NCBI GenBank assembly: GCA_903918595.1
Contig: CAIXFB010000433.1
Span: 1 to 7,429 of the forward strand
Reading direction: 5' to 3'
Source of the DNA: an uncultured Actinomycetes bacterium
GTDB lineage: Bacteria > Actinomycetota > Actinomycetes > S36-B12
DNA: 7,429 nucleotides
In this document: positions 1-5,248 of the stretch, in pieces
Numbering within the stretch: the stretch's first letter is position 1
Layout of the letters: every line of letters starts with the position of its first letter
Notes under the pieces: model-generated
Database searches by the model: none
What the model saw: the letters and a program-made list of their open reading frames with translations, nothing else
What the model was told of the DNA's origin: nothing
Made by a program: the position numbers and the translations under genes

Positions 1-409
1 AAACACCCGGAGGAGTCGCATTGCTCGGGTCATCGTCTTTCACCGTGTAGATCTCCCACGGTGCGCCCGCAGGATCTTGCACCCACACTTTGTCTTGCAG
101 GGCGTAACAGCATGTGGTGTCTTTTTCATCAAAAGTTGCCAACCCCGCTGCCGCAAGGCGCGCTGCTTGTGCCTCGACCTCCGCCACCTCTGCCACCTCA
201 ACACCTAGATGATTCAGTGCGCCCGCCGTGCCGTGTCCGCGAACATCCTCATCGACTTCAATCAGTACCAATTTGAGAGGCGGATCAACCACCGCAAAAT
301 TCGCGTAACCGGGGCGACGCTTATGCGGTGCCACGCCAAAGAGCTCGGTATAAAAAGCGATTGACGCCTCCAGGTCTGCAACGTTGAGCGCGAGCTGAAT
401 TCTGGACAC
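1..409 (-). CDS. cadI: ArsI/CadI-type vicinal oxygen chelate metalloprotein (3' end outside window)
   Basis: The 136 visible residues form a glyoxalase/vicinal-oxygen-chelate fold protein of the ArsI/CadI heavy-metal group. It opens MSRIQLALNVADLEASIAFY, followed by RRPGYANFAVVDPPLKLVL (31-49), LNHLGVEV (65-72), a vicinal cysteine pair in DTTCCYA (Cys100-Cys101) and PWEIYTV (117-123). Known ArsI enzymes cleave the carbon-arsenic bond of trivalent organoarsenicals, using a metal site plus such a cysteine pair to hold the arsenical; mycobacterial CadI is cadmium-induced. Candidate metal ligands here are His67 and Glu119. Position 5 is Gln, where bacillus-type ArsI has His, which fits the CadI subgroup as I recall it. 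The GTG start at 409 is chosen because AGGAG (415-419) lies 5 nt upstream and the conserved N-terminus begins there. It is divergent from arsR across a palindromic operator, so ArsR probably controls it. CadI proteins are about 150 residues, so little is missing. Substrate (arsenical or cadmium) is inferred. Confidence 0.9.
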   Translation of the reverse strand, partial: MSRIQLALNVADLEASIAFYTELFGVAPHKRRPGYANFAVVDPPLKLVLIEVDEDVRGHGTAGALNHLGVEVAEVAEVEAQAARLAAAGLATFDEKDTTCCYALQDKVWVQDPAGAPWEIYTVKDDDPSNATPPGV

Positions 410-434
410 GAGGGCTCCTAGCACTGTTGAGGCT

Positions 435-450
435 TTAGATGGCTATCTAA
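435..450. promoter_or_regulatory. Small palindrome in the cadI-arsR intergenic region, possible second operator
   Basis: TTAGAT and ATCTAA form perfect 6-nt inverted arms around a 4-nt centre (441-444). The element lies 26 nt upstream of the cadI start, where a cadI -10 region or an operator would fall. On the minus strand it reads TTAGATAGCC, and TAGATA could serve as a -10 hexamer, but no good -35 sits at the right distance. Its arms differ from those of the 12-2-12 repeat, so it may bind a different protein or be a promoter element. Function is inferred. Confidence 0.35.
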
Positions 451-465
451 GGGGTGAGTCTGGCG

Positions 466-491
466 AGGTATTAGACATCTGTCAAATACCT
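466..491. promoter_or_regulatory. 12-2-12 inverted repeat, probable ArsR operator
   Basis: The arms AGGTATTAGACA (466-477) and TGTCAAATACCT (480-491) pair at 11 of 12 positions around a 2-nt centre (TC); the only mismatch is A473/A484. A hyphenated 12-2-12 inverted repeat is the established operator layout for SmtB/ArsR-family repressors, and an ArsR gene starts 14 nt downstream. The repeat covers the probable arsR -35 region, and on the minus strand it contains TTGACA (480-485), a possible cadI -35. One bound dimer could therefore block both divergent genes until metal(loid) releases it. The palindrome is seen directly; assignment to this ArsR rests on position and family knowledge. Confidence 0.75.
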
Positions 492-499
492 GACATACT
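471..499 (+). promoter_or_regulatory. Possible arsR promoter, perhaps giving a leaderless transcript
   Basis: TTAGAC (471-476) and CATACT (494-499), spaced 17 nt, are weak but plausible -35 and -10 hexamers. They would start transcription at or near the arsR ATG at 506. No Shine-Dalgarno sequence is visible upstream of that ATG, which fits a leaderless mRNA, a common arrangement in actinobacteria. TACTTT (496-501) is an alternative -10. The -35 lies inside the 12-2-12 repeat, consistent with autorepression. Confidence 0.35.
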
Positions 500-505
500 T
501 TGGGC

Positions 506-835
506 ATGTCCCAGAGCTGCACAGCCCCCGTTTCACTCTCAACGCGGCTATCGGCCATCGACGCCGTTGCCCTGGCCGACCGACTCAAAGCACTCGCCGA
601 CCCCGTGCGCCTGCAACTTGTCAGCTACATCCTCGATCAGGAATCTGGTGAGGCATGCACCTGCGAACTTGCTCCCCTGGTTGAACTTTCCGAGCCCACC
701 GTGAGCCATCACCTGAAGAAGTTAGAAGCCAACGGACTTGTTTCCAAAGAACGACGAGGCATGAATGTCTACTACCGAGTTGAGCCCCAGGCAATCGGGG
801 AGATCACCGCTGCCTTGAACGCAGCCTGCTGCTGA
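506..835 (+). CDS. arsR: ArsR/SmtB-family metal(loid)-responsive repressor
   Basis: This 109-residue winged-helix repressor shows the ArsR signature: LADRLKALADPVRLQLV (23-39), then CTCEL (51-55), the recognition helix SEPTVSHHLKKLEANGLV (62-79) and a wing (RRGMNVYYRV, 83-92). Family members bind as dimers to palindromic operators and leave the DNA on binding As(III), Sb(III), Cd(II) or similar ions. The Cys51-x-Cys53 pair near the recognition helix is the position used by arsenic sensors of the ArsR type. Cys5 and a terminal Cys108-Cys109 pair are additional thiols. The ATG at 506 is preferred over an in-frame TTG at 500, because neither has a clear ribosome site and the ATG fits a leaderless start. 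It is divergent from cadI across a 12-2-12 repeat and likely controls both genes. Arsenite is the likeliest inducer from the CxC motif; cadmium is possible. Confidence 0.93.
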   Translation: MSQSCTAPVSLSTRLSAIDAVALADRLKALADPVRLQLVSYILDQESGEACTCELAPLVELSEPTVSHHLKKLEANGLVSKERRGMNVYYRVEPQAIGEITAALNAACC

Positions 836-845
836 GTCAACTTTC

Positions 846-864
846 CTGAGCCAACTGTGCTCAG
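846..864 (+). terminator. Short stem-loop after arsR, weak terminator candidate
   Basis: CTGAGC (846-851) pairs perfectly with GCTCAG (859-864) around a 7-nt loop, beginning 11 nt after the arsR stop. No T-tract follows, so it is not a canonical intrinsic terminator. An alternative pairing of GCTGAG (831-836) with CTCAGC (860-865) is also possible. Confidence 0.3.
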
Positions 865-889
865 CGCCCGTGCGGCGCACCACCCATTC

Positions 890-952
890 GTGAGCCTCAA
901 TCGGCGGTGAAAGTGCCGATAAATCAGTGCAGCACCGCCGCTAGAGGCTCGC
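890..952. repeat. Long imperfect inverted repeat between the convergent arsR and moa/cox units
   Basis: The 20-nt arms 890-909 and 933-952 pair at 17 Watson-Crick positions plus one G-T, with two mismatches, around a 23-nt loop (910-932). The perfect parts are CGGCGGTG with CACCGCCG, and GAGCCTC with GAGGCTC. Neither strand shows a T-run after the stem. It lies between the arsR stop and the mogA stop, so a bidirectional transcription barrier or an mRNA 3'-end stabiliser is plausible. A REP- or MITE-like palindromic element is the alternative. It overlaps the end of the moaE-like frame. Confidence 0.6.
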
Positions 953-1001
953 CGAGTGGACGTTCGGCTGAGTCAGTCAGCGCGCTGGTGATCGCCACCA
1001 T
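924..1001 (-). pseudogene. Possible remnant of moaE (molybdopterin synthase large subunit)
   Basis: An ATG at 1001 inside the mogA 3' end opens a different frame that encodes 25 residues, MVAITSALTDSAE followed by RPLGEPLAAVLH, then TGA. The pattern ALTD...PL..LAAV resembles the N-termini of actinobacterial MoaE proteins, and mogA followed by an overlapping moaE is a familiar order in this phylum. Full MoaE is about 140-150 residues, so nearly all of it would be missing. In another frame, EAHEWVV (898-878) vaguely recalls the MoaE C-terminal EWV motif, which would imply a large internal deletion. The likeness is short and judged by eye; chance resemblance or a non-functional small ORF cannot be excluded. 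Confidence 0.3.
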
Positions 1002-1461
1002 GAATTTGATCGAGCAGGTGGTCAATGATCGGCAGCAATACCGCCAGGCCATCTTTGGCCCCACCGGGCGAGCCGGGCAGGTTCACGATCAGCGTGGTGC
1101 CGGCCAAGCCGGCGATGCCACGAGACATGACAGCAGTGGGAACGCCGTTGGCAACTCCATACGCGCGAATCGCCTCGGCCAATCCGGGTGATTCGCGATC
1201 GATCACACGGCGGGTCATTTCTGGTGTGAGATCGGCCGGGGTGTGTCCGGTGCCGCCGGTGGTGAGCACCAGATCGACACCATCAGCCACCGCCGCCATG
1301 AGCGCTTGCTCAACTGGATCCCCGTCGGACACCACAATCGGACCGGTCACATCGAAGCCAGCGTTACCCAAACCATCGATCAGGATCGGGCCGGAGGTGT
1401 CCGACCAAATTCCTGCGGCTGCACGCGTGGAGATCGTGATGACCTGAGCACGCCACGTCAC
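973..1461 (-). CDS. mogA: Molybdopterin adenylyltransferase (MogA/MoaB family)
   Basis: This 162-residue protein has the MogA/MoaB fold signatures: VITISTRAAAGIWSDTSGP (7-25), the LTTGGTGHTPADLTPE loop (66-81), VMSRGIAGLAGTTLIVNLPG (111-130) and SPGGAKD (131-137). The family adenylylates molybdopterin with ATP, giving the MPT-AMP that MoeA uses for molybdate insertion in the cytoplasm. Its length is normal. The GTG at 1461 is taken as the start: it shares a GTGA overlap of 4 nt with the moaC stop, AGG lies 6 nt upstream, and the conserved N-terminus starts within a few residues. The frame stays open upstream to 1524, but that part lies inside moaC and resembles no MogA sequence. Its last 29 nt overlap the moaE-like frame. 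Separating MogA from MoaB by eye is not safe, so the symbol is nominal. Confidence 0.9.
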   Translation of the reverse strand: MTWRAQVITISTRAAAGIWSDTSGPILIDGLGNAGFDVTGPIVVSDGDPVEQALMAAVADGVDLVLTTGGTGHTPADLTPEMTRRVIDRESPGLAEAIRAYGVANGVPTAVMSRGIAGLAGTTLIVNLPGSPGGAKDGLAVLLPIIDHLLDQIHGGDHQRAD

Positions 1462-1937
1462 TGCGCACCTGCGCGAGTCCAGTGGCCAGACCGACCACCC
1501 TTTTTTTCCAGGAGTTCGACGCACGCGATGGCAGCCATCCGATCCACGCCCTTGACCATGTCGATCAACGCAAGTGCGCCAACCGCTGCAGCAGTCAACG
1601 CTTCCATCTCAACGCCAGTGCGATCTGCGGTGCGAACTGTGGCAATTATTTCTACTGAGTCATCGCGCACCTCGATGTCAACGTCAACGCCGTGCACCGC
1701 AATGGGGTGACACAACGGGATAAGATCAGGGGTGCGCTTGGTTCCAGTGATTGCGGCAATGCGAGCGACCGCAAGTGCATCGCCCTTGGGGACACGACCG
1801 CCACGCAAAAGACCAATGACTTCATCGCTCATGGTCACCACGGAACGCGCAGTAGCTGAGCGCACCGCGATCTCTTTGGCGCTGACATCCACCATCCGGG
1901 CATCCCCGGAATCATCAAGGTGCGTGAACTTCGCCAT
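1458..1937 (-). CDS. moaC: Cyclic pyranopterin monophosphate synthase MoaC
   Basis: MoaC acts after the radical-SAM enzyme MoaA and converts 3',8-cyclo-7,8-dihydro-GTP into cyclic pyranopterin monophosphate, the first stable intermediate of molybdenum cofactor synthesis. The 159 residues match the family closely. Visible motifs are MVDVSAKE (15-22), TPDLIPLCHPI (69-79), RTGVEMEALTA (106-116), LIDMVKGVDR (124-133) with the catalytic Asp126 and Lys129 equivalents, and LLEKKGGRSG (142-151) near the end. The ATG at 1937 is preferred over an in-frame GTG at 1940, because GAGAGG lies 7 nt upstream and it overlaps the moeA stop as TGATG. An A7 tract in the LEKK codons contains a dnaX-type slippery heptamer, annotated separately. 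Confidence 0.95.
   Translation of the reverse strand: MAKFTHLDDSGDARMVDVSAKEIAVRSATARSVVTMSDEVIGLLRGGRVPKGDALAVARIAAITGTKRTPDLIPLCHPIAVHGVDVDIEVRDDSVEIIATVRTADRTGVEMEALTAAAVGALALIDMVKGVDRMAAIACVELLEKKGGRSGHWTRAGAQ
1500..1506 (-). other. dnaX-type slippery heptamer A AAA AAG in frame near the moaC 3' end
   Basis: Read on the minus strand, the moaC codons GAA AAA AAG contain A AAA AAG in the zero frame, the same heptamer that directs -1 frameshifting in E. coli dnaX. A -1 slip here enters the mogA frame, which is open from this point through the mogA start, so the product would be a MoaC-MogA fusion with a linker of about 14 residues starting GWSVWP. GCGC-AGGT-GCGC downstream could form a small stem. 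No strong upstream Shine-Dalgarno-like stimulator is apparent. Actual frameshifting is inferred. Confidence 0.35.
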
Positions 1938-3151
1938 CACTGATCCTCTCGAAGATCGATCACATCAACCACGCTGCCAGGCGCTAAGAAATCGACGCCC
2001 TCTGGGATCACGATCAGACATTCTGCTTGCGAAAGGCCGCCCAACACATGCGAGCCTTGGCCGGAACCCACCGGTTCAACCGAGTGTCCTGACACATATC
2101 GACCGCGTGCAAATTGCCGTTTGTTCAGTGGTGAACGCATCTCGGTGGTGAGCGTACATGGACTCGTGACCCGCAAGATGGGTTGCACACCACGCATGGT
2201 GCGAATCACTGGCCGCACAAAACATTCGAAGGAAATGTAGGAACTCACCGGGTTACCAGGAAGGGTGATGACCGGTATCGAATCGGAGCCCACCCGCCCG
2301 TACCCCTGCGGCATGCCGGGCTGCATCGCGACCTTCATGAAATCGACAGTGCCCAGCCGGGAAAAGACCGCCTTCACGGTGTCGTAGGCGCCCATGCTCA
2401 CACCACCCGATGTGAGGATTAGATCGGCGCGGTGCAGTTGGTCGGTCACCGCTTGAAGGAACGCGTCTTCGTCATCAATCACGGGGGGAACCCGATAGGC
2501 AATGGCTCCAGCAGCCCGTGCCGCGGCCACCAACATAAAACTGTTGGAATCGCTGATCAGGCCCATGCGCAATTCAGTGCCAGGCTCAACGAGTTCACTT
2601 CCTGTCGAGAGCACTGCAACTCGCGGCCGCGGATGCACCCGCAAAGCACCCCGACCAACCGCAGCGAGGAGAGCGATGTGCCGCGCAGTTAACAACGTGC
2701 CAGCCGACATCACCTGATCGCCAACAACAACATCTTCTCCAGCACGCCTGATGCATGCACCAAGATCAGCGGGTGCCTTGATCAAGACATCGGTCGTGCC
2801 ACCATCAGTCACCTCAACTGGCACCACGCAATCAGCGCCGCCCGGAATCGGTGCTCCGGTCATGATGCGAATGGCGGTGCCAGGCTCCACTTCTACCGAT
2901 GCTCGAAAGCCGGCAGGAACGTCGTCGACAACCCGAAGCCGAGTTGGTGAACTTTCCGCGGCTCCCGCAACGTCAGCGGAGCGAACGGCGTACCCATCCA
3001 TCGACGAGTTGTCGAAGGAAGGAAGCGGCCACGGTGCGCGCACATCCTCAGCAAGCACACAACCATCGCAGTCGGATAACGGGAGTTCAATAGGGGCGAG
3101 CGGCACGGTTCCGGTCAGAACCAGGTTTCGGTAGTCATCAACACTCAGCAC
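1937..3151 (-). CDS. moeA: Molybdopterin molybdenumtransferase MoeA
   Basis: MoeA inserts molybdate into adenylylated molybdopterin, completing the Mo cofactor. The 404 residues fit the family length of about 400. Motifs in order are SFDNSSMDGYAV (45-56, with Asp52 at the conserved aspartate), IMTGAPIPGGADCVVPVE (96-113), IRRAGEDV (134-141), VAVLSTGSELVEPG (178-191), ISDSNSFML (199-207), LTSGGVSMGAYDTVK (246-260), VAMQPGMPQG (274-283), LPGNPVSSYISFECFVRP (297-314) and a C-terminal barrel domain. The GTG at 3151 is chosen because MLSVDDYRN matches MoeA N-termini, AGGG lies 8 nt upstream, and the coxE stop is only 9 nt away. The next gene, moaC, overlaps its stop. Its place directly behind coxDE suggests cofactor supply dedicated to CODH. 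Confidence 0.96.
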   Translation of the reverse strand: MLSVDDYRNLVLTGTVPLAPIELPLSDCDGCVLAEDVRAPWPLPSFDNSSMDGYAVRSADVAGAAESSPTRLRVVDDVPAGFRASVEVEPGTAIRIMTGAPIPGGADCVVPVEVTDGGTTDVLIKAPADLGACIRRAGEDVVVGDQVMSAGTLLTARHIALLAAVGRGALRVHPRPRVAVLSTGSELVEPGTELRMGLISDSNSFMLVAAARAAGAIAYRVPPVIDDEDAFLQAVTDQLHRADLILTSGGVSMGAYDTVKAVFSRLGTVDFMKVAMQPGMPQGYGRVGSDSIPVITLPGNPVSSYISFECFVRPVIRTMRGVQPILRVTSPCTLTTEMRSPLNKRQFARGRYVSGHSVEPVGSGQGSHVLGGLSQAECLIVIPEGVDFLAPGSVVDVIDLREDQ

Positions 3152-3160
3152 GAGAACACC

Positions 3161-4369
3161 CTACGCGGCCATTCGGTTGCTGCGGTCCGGTCTATCTTGC
3201 GCAGCCGTGATCGCTGCAAGTACATCTTCAAGGGCCCGCACGCTATGACCGGACAGGAAAGTATCGATGTACGGCAACGCTGCGGCCATCCCACCGACAA
3301 GTGGCTCATAAGCATCGGCCGCCTTGCGCGGATTGACCCAAATGATGTGGTGGGCCAACCGAGAAAGACGCGCCATCGACTCCCCCAACAATGCCGGATC
3401 CTCAATCTCCCAACCATCAGACACAATCACAATCACCGCTCCACGAGCCAGACCCCGGCGGCCGTAGCCATCGATGAATTCCTTCATGGCAAACCCAATG
3501 CGGGTACCACCTGACCAGTCCTGAGCAGTAGCAGAAACTTTTCGGTAGGCAACGTCGGCGTTAGACAGTGCAAGTGCTCGCGTGAGTCGGGTCAACCGGG
3601 TAGCAAAAACAAATGCTTCCGCTTTCAATGCGACGACGGCTCCACGCATGAGGTGCAGGTACACCCGGGCATACGGCTCCATAGAGCCTGACACATCGGC
3701 AATCAAAATGACTCTGCGCGGTTTCGTGGACCGAGAACGGTGCGCGAGCCGGACGGGATCGCCACCAGTGCGATAGGACTGGCGCAACGTGGCGCGCACA
3801 TCCCATTCGCTCCCCTTGCGGTCACGTCGAAGCCGGCGAGCCCGACGCAACGGAGGCACCACCGGCAATCTCTCAATCAATCTGCGGATCAACGTGAGTT
3901 CTGATTCGCTCAGTAGCGAAAACTCTCGTTCGGTAAGCCGCTCATCTGAGCTCATCGCAGCCAGAACGCTGGTGTCTTCTTCGGAGTCTTCACTTTCTTT
4001 GTTGCCCGGAGTGGCGCTGGTGCCGTGTGGGTTCGACGGAGCCTCACCCGACCGGTTCGGATCTCCCTGCTCGCGATCACCGGCAGGAGTTGAAGAGGGT
4101 GGGGGTGGATTTGCGCTGTCCCCGCGAAAATCAGCGATGTCGATAATCCCTTTGAAAACCTGGGCAAAGACTCTGTCGTACATCTGCACCTGATCATGCG
4201 AAGTAAGGAAAGTGACCCGACCGATCCAGTACAGCTGCTTGAGGTCATCGGGTTCAACGAGTTCTATCGCAGTCGCAAAACGAATGCTGCGCTCTGGAGT
4301 GACGGGCAGCCCGGAGAGATGCAGGAGGTGGCCAAAGGCAGCAGCTACCTCACTGAGTCGATCAGACAC
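3161..4369 (-). CDS. coxE: VWA-domain CODH maturation protein CoxE
   Basis: This 402-residue protein belongs to the CoxE-like von Willebrand factor A family. The N-terminal part (1-82) is helical-looking. A proline-rich then acidic low-complexity linker follows (about 88-135) and a basic stretch lies at 173-186. The VWA domain starts near 219 and has a complete MIDAS: DVSGSM (225-230), Thr289 in SGGT and Asp318 in VSDGWE. The C-terminal WVNPR (344-348) and ALPYIDTFLSGHS (363-375) are typical of CoxE. In Oligotropha carboxidovorans, CoxE and CoxF are linked to copper insertion into the CODH active site, and MoxR ATPases usually partner with VWA proteins. The GTG at 4369 overlaps the coxD stop by 8 nt, a strong sign of coupled translation with its ATPase partner. 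The linker length is the only unusual feature. Confidence 0.92.
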   Translation of the reverse strand: MSDRLSEVAAAFGHLLHLSGLPVTPERSIRFATAIELVEPDDLKQLYWIGRVTFLTSHDQVQMYDRVFAQVFKGIIDIADFRGDSANPPPPSSTPAGDREQGDPNRSGEAPSNPHGTSATPGNKESEDSEEDTSVLAAMSSDERLTEREFSLLSESELTLIRRLIERLPVVPPLRRARRLRRDRKGSEWDVRATLRQSYRTGGDPVRLAHRSRSTKPRRVILIADVSGSMEPYARVYLHLMRGAVVALKAEAFVFATRLTRLTRALALSNADVAYRKVSATAQDWSGGTRIGFAMKEFIDGYGRRGLARGAVIVIVSDGWEIEDPALLGESMARLSRLAHHIIWVNPRKAADAYEPLVGGMAAALPYIDTFLSGHSVRALEDVLAAITAAQDRPDRSNRMAA

Positions 4370-5246
4370 CCGCCACCCAGGAGAGTCCGGCGGTGCGGGC
4401 TTCGTCCTGGTCCTCGCGGTACTTCAATACCGAGCCGAGAGTCTCTTCCACCGCCTGCGCATCGAGTGCCTTGATACCGAGCAAAGATGCGGCGTGCACC
4501 CAGTCAATCGCTTCGGCAACACCCGGCGGCTTTTGCACATCGAGGCTGCGTAACCGTTGCACTGCGCCGGCTACCTGCGCTGCCAACTCGGCAGATGCAG
4601 CTGGCACCCTGAGCTGCACGATTCGGGTTGCATGCTCAAGGTCGGGGTAATCGATCCAGTGGTACAGGCATCGACGCTTCAGCGCATCATGCAAATCGCG
4701 AGTGCGGTTCGACGTCAAGATCACGACGGGGGGAACCTTCGCAACCAATGTGCCAAGTTCAGGCACGGTGACGGTGGCCTCTGCCAGCATTTCGAAAAGG
4801 AACGCTTCAAACTCTTCATCGGCACGGTCAATCTCATCGATCAAGAGAACAGCGGGGTTTGGACCGCCATGTTCCAATGCCTGCAACAACGGGCGTTCAA
4901 TCAGGTACTCACGCGAAAACAACGATGCTTCCGAGATATCCGCTCCCTGCGCTTCAGCAAGACGAATTCCGAGCAACTGGCGCGGGTAATTCCATTCATA
5001 CAGGGCTTCTGATGCATCAATACCTTCGAAGCACTGCAACCGAATCAGCGGAGTGTTGAGCATTGATGCGAGGGCTTTGGCCGCCTGTGTTTTACCAACT
5101 CCGGCCTCACCTTCTAGCAGCAACGGCTGCGGCAGGCGGACTGCGCAAAACAGGGCGGTGGCAAGGCCAGGATCTGCGAGATAGTCCTGCGCTGCAAGGG
5201 CGGTGACTAGCGCTTCGGGGTTAGGAAGCGCATCAGCAACACTCAT
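4362..5246 (-). CDS. coxD: MoxR-type AAA+ ATPase CoxD, CODH active-site maturation
   Basis: The 294-residue AAA+ protein has Walker A GEAGVGKT (46-53), FEGIDASEALYEWNYPRQLL (73-92, a CoxD/MoxR hallmark), Walker B VLLIDEID (133-140), sensor 1 TSN (178-180) and a probable arginine finger in LKRRCLYHWIDYP (189-201). In O. carboxidovorans, CoxD is a membrane-associated ATPase needed to put the sulfur ligand on the Mo of CODH. It probably remodels apo-CODH together with the VWA protein CoxE encoded next. The ATG at 5246 is chosen because GGAAG lies 7 nt upstream, the upstream gene ends 2 nt before, and MSVADALPNPEALVTAL is a natural N-terminus. A longer in-frame start at 5318 would lie inside the preceding gene. 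Confidence 0.94.
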   Translation of the reverse strand: MSVADALPNPEALVTALAAQDYLADPGLATALFCAVRLPQPLLLEGEAGVGKTQAAKALASMLNTPLIRLQCFEGIDASEALYEWNYPRQLLGIRLAEAQGADISEASLFSREYLIERPLLQALEHGGPNPAVLLIDEIDRADEEFEAFLFEMLAEATVTVPELGTLVAKVPPVVILTSNRTRDLHDALKRRCLYHWIDYPDLEHATRIVQLRVPAASAELAAQVAGAVQRLRSLDVQKPPGVAEAIDWVHAASLLGIKALDAQAVEETLGSVLKYREDQDEARTAGLSWVAGV

Positions 5247-5248
5247 CG

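Noticed and set aside
61..276. 71-codon plus-strand proline-rich frame
   Set aside because: Antisense to cadI with no independent support.
951..968. GCCGA/TCGGC stem next to the long inverted repeat
   Set aside because: Only 5 bp with an 8-nt loop and inside coding-like sequence; too short to call.
1025..1447. 140-codon plus-strand open frame opposite mogA
   Set aside because: It lies wholly antisense to a well-matched mogA, has no recognisable motif and has composition typical of a shadow frame.
1462..1524. Extended N-terminus for mogA starting at 1524
   Set aside because: Overlaps the conserved MoaC C-terminus and lacks MogA similarity; it matters only as the open -1 frame for possible frameshifting.
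2751..3134. 127-codon plus-strand frame opposite moeA
   Set aside because: Antisense to conserved MoeA motifs; Ser/Thr/Pro/Arg-rich low-complexity product with no family likeness.
3789..4193. 134-codon plus-strand frame opposite coxE
   Set aside because: Antisense to coxE; its serine- and arginine-rich runs are the complement of the Arg-rich stretch and acidic linker of CoxE.
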